From positions 868,001 to 932,000 of the forward strand of contig JACKMT010000001.1 in NCBI GenBank assembly GCA_024235255.1: a DNA stretch of 64,000 bases, written 5' to 3'. The DNA comes from Chromatiaceae bacterium. GTDB lineage: Bacteria; Pseudomonadota; Gammaproteobacteria; Chromatiales; Chromatiaceae. Position 1 is the stretch's first letter. The number at the start of each line of letters is the position of its first letter. The position numbers and the translations under genes were made by a program. Below the pieces are notes generated by a model. The model ran no database searches and was not told the origin of the DNA. It saw nothing but the letters and a program-made list of their open reading frames with translations. This document shows, one piece after another, positions 60,646-64,000 of the stretch.

Positions 60646-61155
60646 CTACTCAGGCAGCAACCGGCGGATGTGCGCATGGGCAAAACCCCGGTACTCGAGA
60701 AAGCGTGCCCGTTTTGCCCACTCACGGAACCCTTGCGACGGCTGCTCGCCGAATTTGCATTTTGCTGCCGCGAGCAACACCTGGTCCCACTGCTCCTCAT
60801 CCGGGTCGAGACACTCCTCGATTAACGACGCATCTATGCCCCTTTCCGTCAACTCCATGCGGATGCGTACCGGCCCGTATCCACGGTTGGAGCGGAACCT
60901 AATGTACTCCCGGGTAAAACGCCGATCACTCTGGGCACCCCGCTCTTCAAGGCTGTCCAGCAGTCGCTCAAGCTGACCGGCGTCGGTGATGCGGGGTCGA
61001 AGTTTGCGGCGCAGCTCCTGACGGGAGTGCTCGCGCATACCAAGCAGCCGCAGCGCCGCGTTTTCCAGGCTGTGAATATCCGTATCAGGCAATCTCCTGC
61101 CCTGCCGCAAACTGCCGTTAGAAAGATTGTCCGTAAGGGATGGCAACCACGACAT
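60646..61155 (-). CDS. recX: RecA regulator RecX
   Basis: A small helical protein that modulates RecA filaments. The family pattern is clear: LENAALRLLGMREHSRQEL, then EERGAQSDRRFTREYIRFRSNRGYGPVRI and a closing RGF..HIRRLL. The start is uncertain. ATG at 61155 gives about 169 aa but overlaps the gene upstream by 38 bp; TTG codons at 61110 or 61092 would remove the overlap and give the usual length of about 150. It is separated from recA by a small unknown gene and a Crp-type gene, an unusual insertion. Confidence 0.88.
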   Translation of the reverse strand: MSWLPSLTDNLSNGSLRQGRRLPDTDIHSLENAALRLLGMREHSRQELRRKLRPRITDAGQLERLLDSLEERGAQSDRRFTREYIRFRSNRGYGPVRIRMELTERGIDASLIEECLDPDEEQWDQVLLAAAKCKFGEQPSQGFREWAKRARFLEYRGFAHAHIRRLLPE

Positions 61156-61498
61156 AGTGGCAGCCCTGGTATTCAATTGTCCGCCAGGACTGGTCGTCCC
61201 TTAGTGCGACCTTCATGCAGTCGATGGCCGATTTCTGTTTCCGGTCGCAGACCTCGCCGTCGGGACCCACCCGATAGGCCTCAAAATGCATCGGGCAGCC
61301 GTTGATTATCACTTTGGCGTGCAGCTGTGAGGGAATCTTTGGATCGCTCTCCAGATAATTCACCGGCTCCCAGTACGCATCTATCGGCTCAATCTCAACT
61401 CGCTCACCGGCGACCGAACCCGTGGTCGAAACCGTCTGCGAGGCGCGACCTTTTCGTTTCTGACCGAAAGGCATGGTAGCTCTGATTGACGCACCCAT
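61118..61498 (-). CDS. Uncharacterised 126-aa protein next to recX
   Basis: A soluble basic-to-mixed protein with the strings IDAYWEPVNYLESDPKIPSQL, HFEAYRVGPDGEVCDRKQKSA and GCHYVVVAIPYGQSF. No domain recognised. GGAGGG lies 8 bp upstream of ATG, a strong site, so translation is likely. The 3' end overlaps the recX start region. Confidence 0.65.
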   Translation of the reverse strand: MGASIRATMPFGQKRKGRASQTVSTTGSVAGERVEIEPIDAYWEPVNYLESDPKIPSQLHAKVIINGCPMHFEAYRVGPDGEVCDRKQKSAIDCMKVALRDDQSWRTIEYQGCHYVVVAIPYGQSF

Positions 61499-61521
61499 CT
61501 TTATCCCTCCTGGTGGTTTAG

Positions 61522-61623
61522 TTATTTGCCGCAGACTTTCACTTTCAGGTCCGGTGACGCGAAGCCGCCGGCGCTGTTTACAGTGATACCACCGCCTGCA
61601 TCGGTTATTATCCCGTTAACCAT
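61522..61623 (-). CDS. Possible 33-aa peptide upstream of the 126-aa protein
   Basis: A short frame with a Gly/Val-rich product (ITDAGGGITVNSAGGF) ending in KVCGK. It stops 24 bp before the ATG of the next gene. No ribosome site is visible, so it may not be translated. Confidence 0.2.
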   Translation of the reverse strand: MVNGIITDAGGGITVNSAGGFASPDLKVKVCGK

Positions 61624-61673
61624 ACTAGAGCATCATTTCTACAGAATCTGTCAGTCTGGCGACAATTCAGAAA

Positions 61674-62351
61674 ATGGACCCGGTAGCCACACTTTTTTTC
61701 CAAAGCCCCTGGATCGAATGCCTGAACCAGGCTCAGCGCCAGCGCACGCTGGAGTCGCTCTTTGCCAGGAGCTACACGGCAGGCGAAGTGATCTGCCGCA
61801 AAGGAGACATCAGCAACGTGTGGATCGGGATCGCCGAGGGACTGATCCGTCTTGGGATCGAATCCAAGTCGGGCAAGCAGCTGTCGCTGGCTACCGGCAT
61901 TCCCCCCGGCAGTTGGTTCGGGGAGGGCTCTCTGCTGAAAAAAGAGCAGCGCAAATACAATGTTGTGGCGCTGCGCAAATCCACCATCGTATTCATGCCG
62001 GAAACGATCTTTTTCGAGCTGTTGAACGAAAGCTTTGCCTTCAACCGGTTTCTGCTGATCCAGATCAACGAGCGGCTGGGACAGTTTATCGGCAATATGG
62101 AACATGACCGGTTGTTGTCGCCGGAGGAGAAGGTGGCGCAATCGTTGGCAACCATGTTCAATAAGCTGCTCTACCCAAATGTGGAGAACAAACTGAAAAT
62201 CACCCAGGAGGAGCTGGGCAATCTGGCGGGCGTCTCCCGCCAACGGGTCAACCAGGCGCTGCAACGGCTGCAGGAAGAGGGGATATTAGCGGTTAATTAC
62301 GGCGAAATATCCATTCTTGACATGGATGCTTTGCGCGCATTCGAGCAGTGA
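61674..62351 (+). CDS. Crp/Fnr-family transcription regulator
   Basis: A 225-aa regulator: cyclic-nucleotide-type effector domain (about 10-135) and a winged helix (about 140-220) with the turn QEELGNLAGVSRQRVNQAL. It has a Cys at residue 42 only in the N-terminal half, so it lacks the four-Cys iron-sulfur set of FNR. The recognition helix SRQRVNQAL differs from FNR/DNR (E-SR pattern), so it probably does not read the TTGAT boxes listed here. The ligand is unknown. Confidence 0.85.
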   Translation: MDPVATLFFQSPWIECLNQAQRQRTLESLFARSYTAGEVICRKGDISNVWIGIAEGLIRLGIESKSGKQLSLATGIPPGSWFGEGSLLKKEQRKYNVVALRKSTIVFMPETIFFELLNESFAFNRFLLIQINERLGQFIGNMEHDRLLSPEEKVAQSLATMFNKLLYPNVENKLKITQEELGNLAGVSRQRVNQALQRLQEEGILAVNYGEISILDMDALRAFEQ

Positions 62352-62482
62352 TTGTCCCCTTTTTGCCGGATTAACCAGCTGGGGTGCGCGCAGGGTGCCC
62401 GGCAACAGACGACTGCCGGATGCAGTTGCCGTCTCAAATCGGCCATTGCCGGGCTTCGCACATCGCTGCAACCCATCGGGTA

Positions 62483-63535
62483 TCAGACGACGCGTAAAAC
62501 CTCCGAATCCTTCTCTCCGTTCTCCTCGGGTGTTGTTATTTCCGGCTGCGGAAAAACCTGTTCCCGTATCCTGGCCTCGATAGCCTCGGCAATGTCGCCG
62601 TTCTCCTTCAGAAAAATGCGGACGTTCTCCTTGCCCTGGCCGATGCGGTCGCCCTGATAGCTGTACCAGGCGCCGGACTTGTCGATGATGCCGAGCGTGA
62701 CGCCCAACTCTATCAACTCGCCTTCGTGCGAAACCCCTTCGCCGTAGAGAATCTCGAAACTGGCCATTTTGAATGGCGGCGCCACCTTGTTTTTTACCAC
62801 CTTCACCTTGGTCTCGTTGCCGACCACTTCATCGCCCCGCTTAATCGCGCCGGTGCGGCGGATATCCAGACGCACCGAGGCGTAGAATTTAAGCGCGTTG
62901 CCCCCGGTGGTGGTCTCCGGGCTGCCGAACATGACACCGATCTTCATGCGGATCTGGTTGATGAAAATCACCACACAGTTGGAGCGCTTGATATTAGCGG
63001 TCAGCTTGCGCAGCGCCTGGGACATCAGGCGGGCCTGCAGACCCACATGGGTGTCCCCCATCTCGCCCTCGATCTCCGCTTTCGGCGTCAACGCGGCCAC
63101 AGAGTCAACCACCACCACGTCCACCGCGCCCGAGCGCACCAGCATGTCGGTAATCTCCAGCGCCTGCTCGCCGGTATCCGGCTGGGAGACCAGCAGCTCA
63201 TCCACGTTGACCCCCAGCTTACCGGCATACTGCGGGTCCAGCGCGTGCTCGGCGTCGACAAACGCCGCCGTGCCGCCCTGCTTCTGCGATTGCGCGACGA
63301 CATGCAGGGCCATTGTGGTTTTGCCCGAGGATTCCGGACCGTAGATCTCGACAATACGGCCTTTCGGCACACCGCCGACACCGAGCGCAATATCCAGGCC
63401 AAGGGAGCCGGTGGAGATGACCTCGACATCGGGGATGGCGCCGGCATCGCCGAGGCGCATCACCGAGCCCTTGCCAAACTGTTTTTCGATCTGACTGAGC
63501 GCAGCGCTCAGCGCTTTCTTGCGATTCTCGTCCAT
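62483..63535 (-). CDS. recA: Recombinase RecA
   Basis: A 350-aa homologous recombination and SOS protein. Walker A GPESSGKTT, Walker B 'DVVVVDSVAAL', the L1/L2 loops (GLQARLMSQALRKLT; FINQIRMKIGVMFG) and an acidic C-terminal tail are all present. A LexA box was not clearly seen upstream. ATG at 63535. Confidence 0.98.
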   Translation of the reverse strand: MDENRKKALSAALSQIEKQFGKGSVMRLGDAGAIPDVEVISTGSLGLDIALGVGGVPKGRIVEIYGPESSGKTTMALHVVAQSQKQGGTAAFVDAEHALDPQYAGKLGVNVDELLVSQPDTGEQALEITDMLVRSGAVDVVVVDSVAALTPKAEIEGEMGDTHVGLQARLMSQALRKLTANIKRSNCVVIFINQIRMKIGVMFGSPETTTGGNALKFYASVRLDIRRTGAIKRGDEVVGNETKVKVVKNKVAPPFKMASFEILYGEGVSHEGELIELGVTLGIIDKSGAWYSYQGDRIGQGKENVRIFLKENGDIAEAIEARIREQVFPQPEITTPEENGEKDSEVLRVV

Positions 63536-63626
63536 TATGCCTCCAGGGGTCTGCTCTCATGGGCAGCATCCCGCCGCCCGACTGTTCTCTAATTGTTCTC
63601 CATTATGGCACAGGCAAAAGCTCAAG

Positions 63627-64000
63627 TCATGAGTCCGCGCGCCACTTTTTTAGGATCCGGTATCTTGGCCCCGGGCCCTGGCCGCCGGAACCGGCCAGCA
63701 CAAAGCCCTCGACCTGCCAGCTAAACGGCTGCGCAAGTTGGCCGCCCGCCTCCGCCTGTACCTTGCGCGCCAACGTGACGTGGGGTGTGTAACGCCGCTT
63801 TTCGGGTTCGAATCCGCAGCCGGAGAGCGCCTTTTCAAGCTCCGTCACCAACTGCGTCAAAGGCGGCGGCGTAGTGGCGGGAGTGCAGCAGAGAATGCGC
63901 GGTTTTTTCCAGGTTTCACAGCGATCCAACAGCAGCGAAAAAGGGTGCGGCGAGACCCGCTCCGCCGCGGCGATGACGCACTCCATGCGCTCCGCTTCCA
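63627..64000 (-). CDS. thpR: RNA 2',3'-cyclic phosphodiesterase ThpR (partial, N-terminus outside window)
   Basis: The C-terminal about 124 residues of a LigT/ThpR-type 2H phosphoesterase. The second HxT motif is visible (PHVTLAR); the first lies beyond the window edge. The frame stays open to position 64000, so the internal Met at 63986 is not the start. Its place upstream of recA is common in gammaproteobacteria. Confidence 0.85.
   Translation of the reverse strand, partial: EAERMECVIAAAERVSPHPFSLLLDRCETWKKPRILCCTPATTPPPLTQLVTELEKALSGCGFEPEKRRYTPHVTLARKVQAEAGGQLAQPFSWQVEGFVLAGSGGQGPGPRYRILKKWRADS

Noticed and set aside
61674..62351. Crp/Fnr gene as the FNR/DNR regulator of the nitrogen-oxide regulon
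   Set aside because: It lacks the iron-sulfur Cys set of FNR, and the recognition helix differs from the type that reads TTGAT half-sites. It remains only a family-level call.
62726..63592. 288-codon plus-strand frame opposite recA
   Set aside because: Antisense shadow of recA with His/Arg-rich low-complexity composition typical of reverse-frame reading.
1..64000. CRISPR arrays, rRNA genes, integrases or phage genes
   Set aside because: Read through on both strands; no regular spaced repeats, rRNA-like sequence or mobile element proteins were found.

Overview
The window reads as chromosomal DNA of a gammaproteobacterium that oxidises sulfide and respires nitrogen oxides, most like the sulfur-oxidising Chromatiales/Sedimenticola/thiotrophic-symbiont group. 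This is an inference from content. The block recA - recX - alaS - lysC - csrA - tRNA-Ser is a classic gammaproteobacterial housekeeping order. Two flavocytochrome c sulfide dehydrogenase operons sit beside a complete nirS-type denitrification locus. No IS element, prophage, CRISPR array or rRNA was seen.

Layout. 1-7 kb: an octaheme HAO-family cytochrome, oleate hydratase plus patatin-like lipase, and a diguanylate cyclase. 7-20 kb: a membrane hemerythrin diverging from nirS; a giant NirT-type multiheme fusion; a blue copper protein; then nirC-F-D-L-G-H-J-N for heme d1 (nirE is not in the window). 20-25 kb: a nuclease, a pseudopilin, a lipoprotein, SCO1, idi, heme A synthase and an unknown anchored protein. 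25-30 kb: an operon of a 56-aa membrane peptide, a CuA subunit, a heme-copper subunit I whose active-site Tyr position is Gln, a heme O synthase-like farnesyltransferase and an SCO protein. It looks like a noncanonical NO reductase (sNOR/eNOR type) rather than an oxygen reductase. 30-34 kb: a second unusual operon with a cytochrome b / 2x[4Fe-4S] / FlpD-MvhD fusion, a small membrane protein and a divergent heme-copper subunit lacking both the Tyr and the usual His-His pair. It faces three small membrane protein genes. 35-43 kb: a soluble hemerythrin, a tetraheme NapC/NirT cytochrome, a secreted ankyrin protein, two fccAB operons whose fccB halves appear identical in DNA while their fccA genes differ, and a diheme cytochrome. 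43-55 kb: mixed metabolism and regulation (PQQ dehydrogenase, HerA-like ATPase, CoA transferase, YadGH-type ABC exporter, SQR-like flavoprotein, NarL-type regulator, rhodanese, TerC). 55-64 kb: tRNA-Ser, csrA, lysC, alaS, recX, a Crp/Fnr regulator, recA and the truncated thpR.

Working together. FccAB would feed sulfide electrons into the cytochrome c pool. NirS would reduce nitrite to NO, with the copper protein and multiheme NirT as likely donors. The two noncanonical heme-copper enzymes would remove NO, and the two hemerythrins may bind or sense NO/O2. FNR/DNR-type palindromes (TTGAT-N4-ATCAA) precede the HAO gene, the hemerythrin/nirS divergence, nirC, the first NOR operon, the second NOR operon and, less perfectly, the NapC gene, so the set is probably co-induced by low oxygen/NO. 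No norCB, nosZ, nar or nap genes are present in this window.
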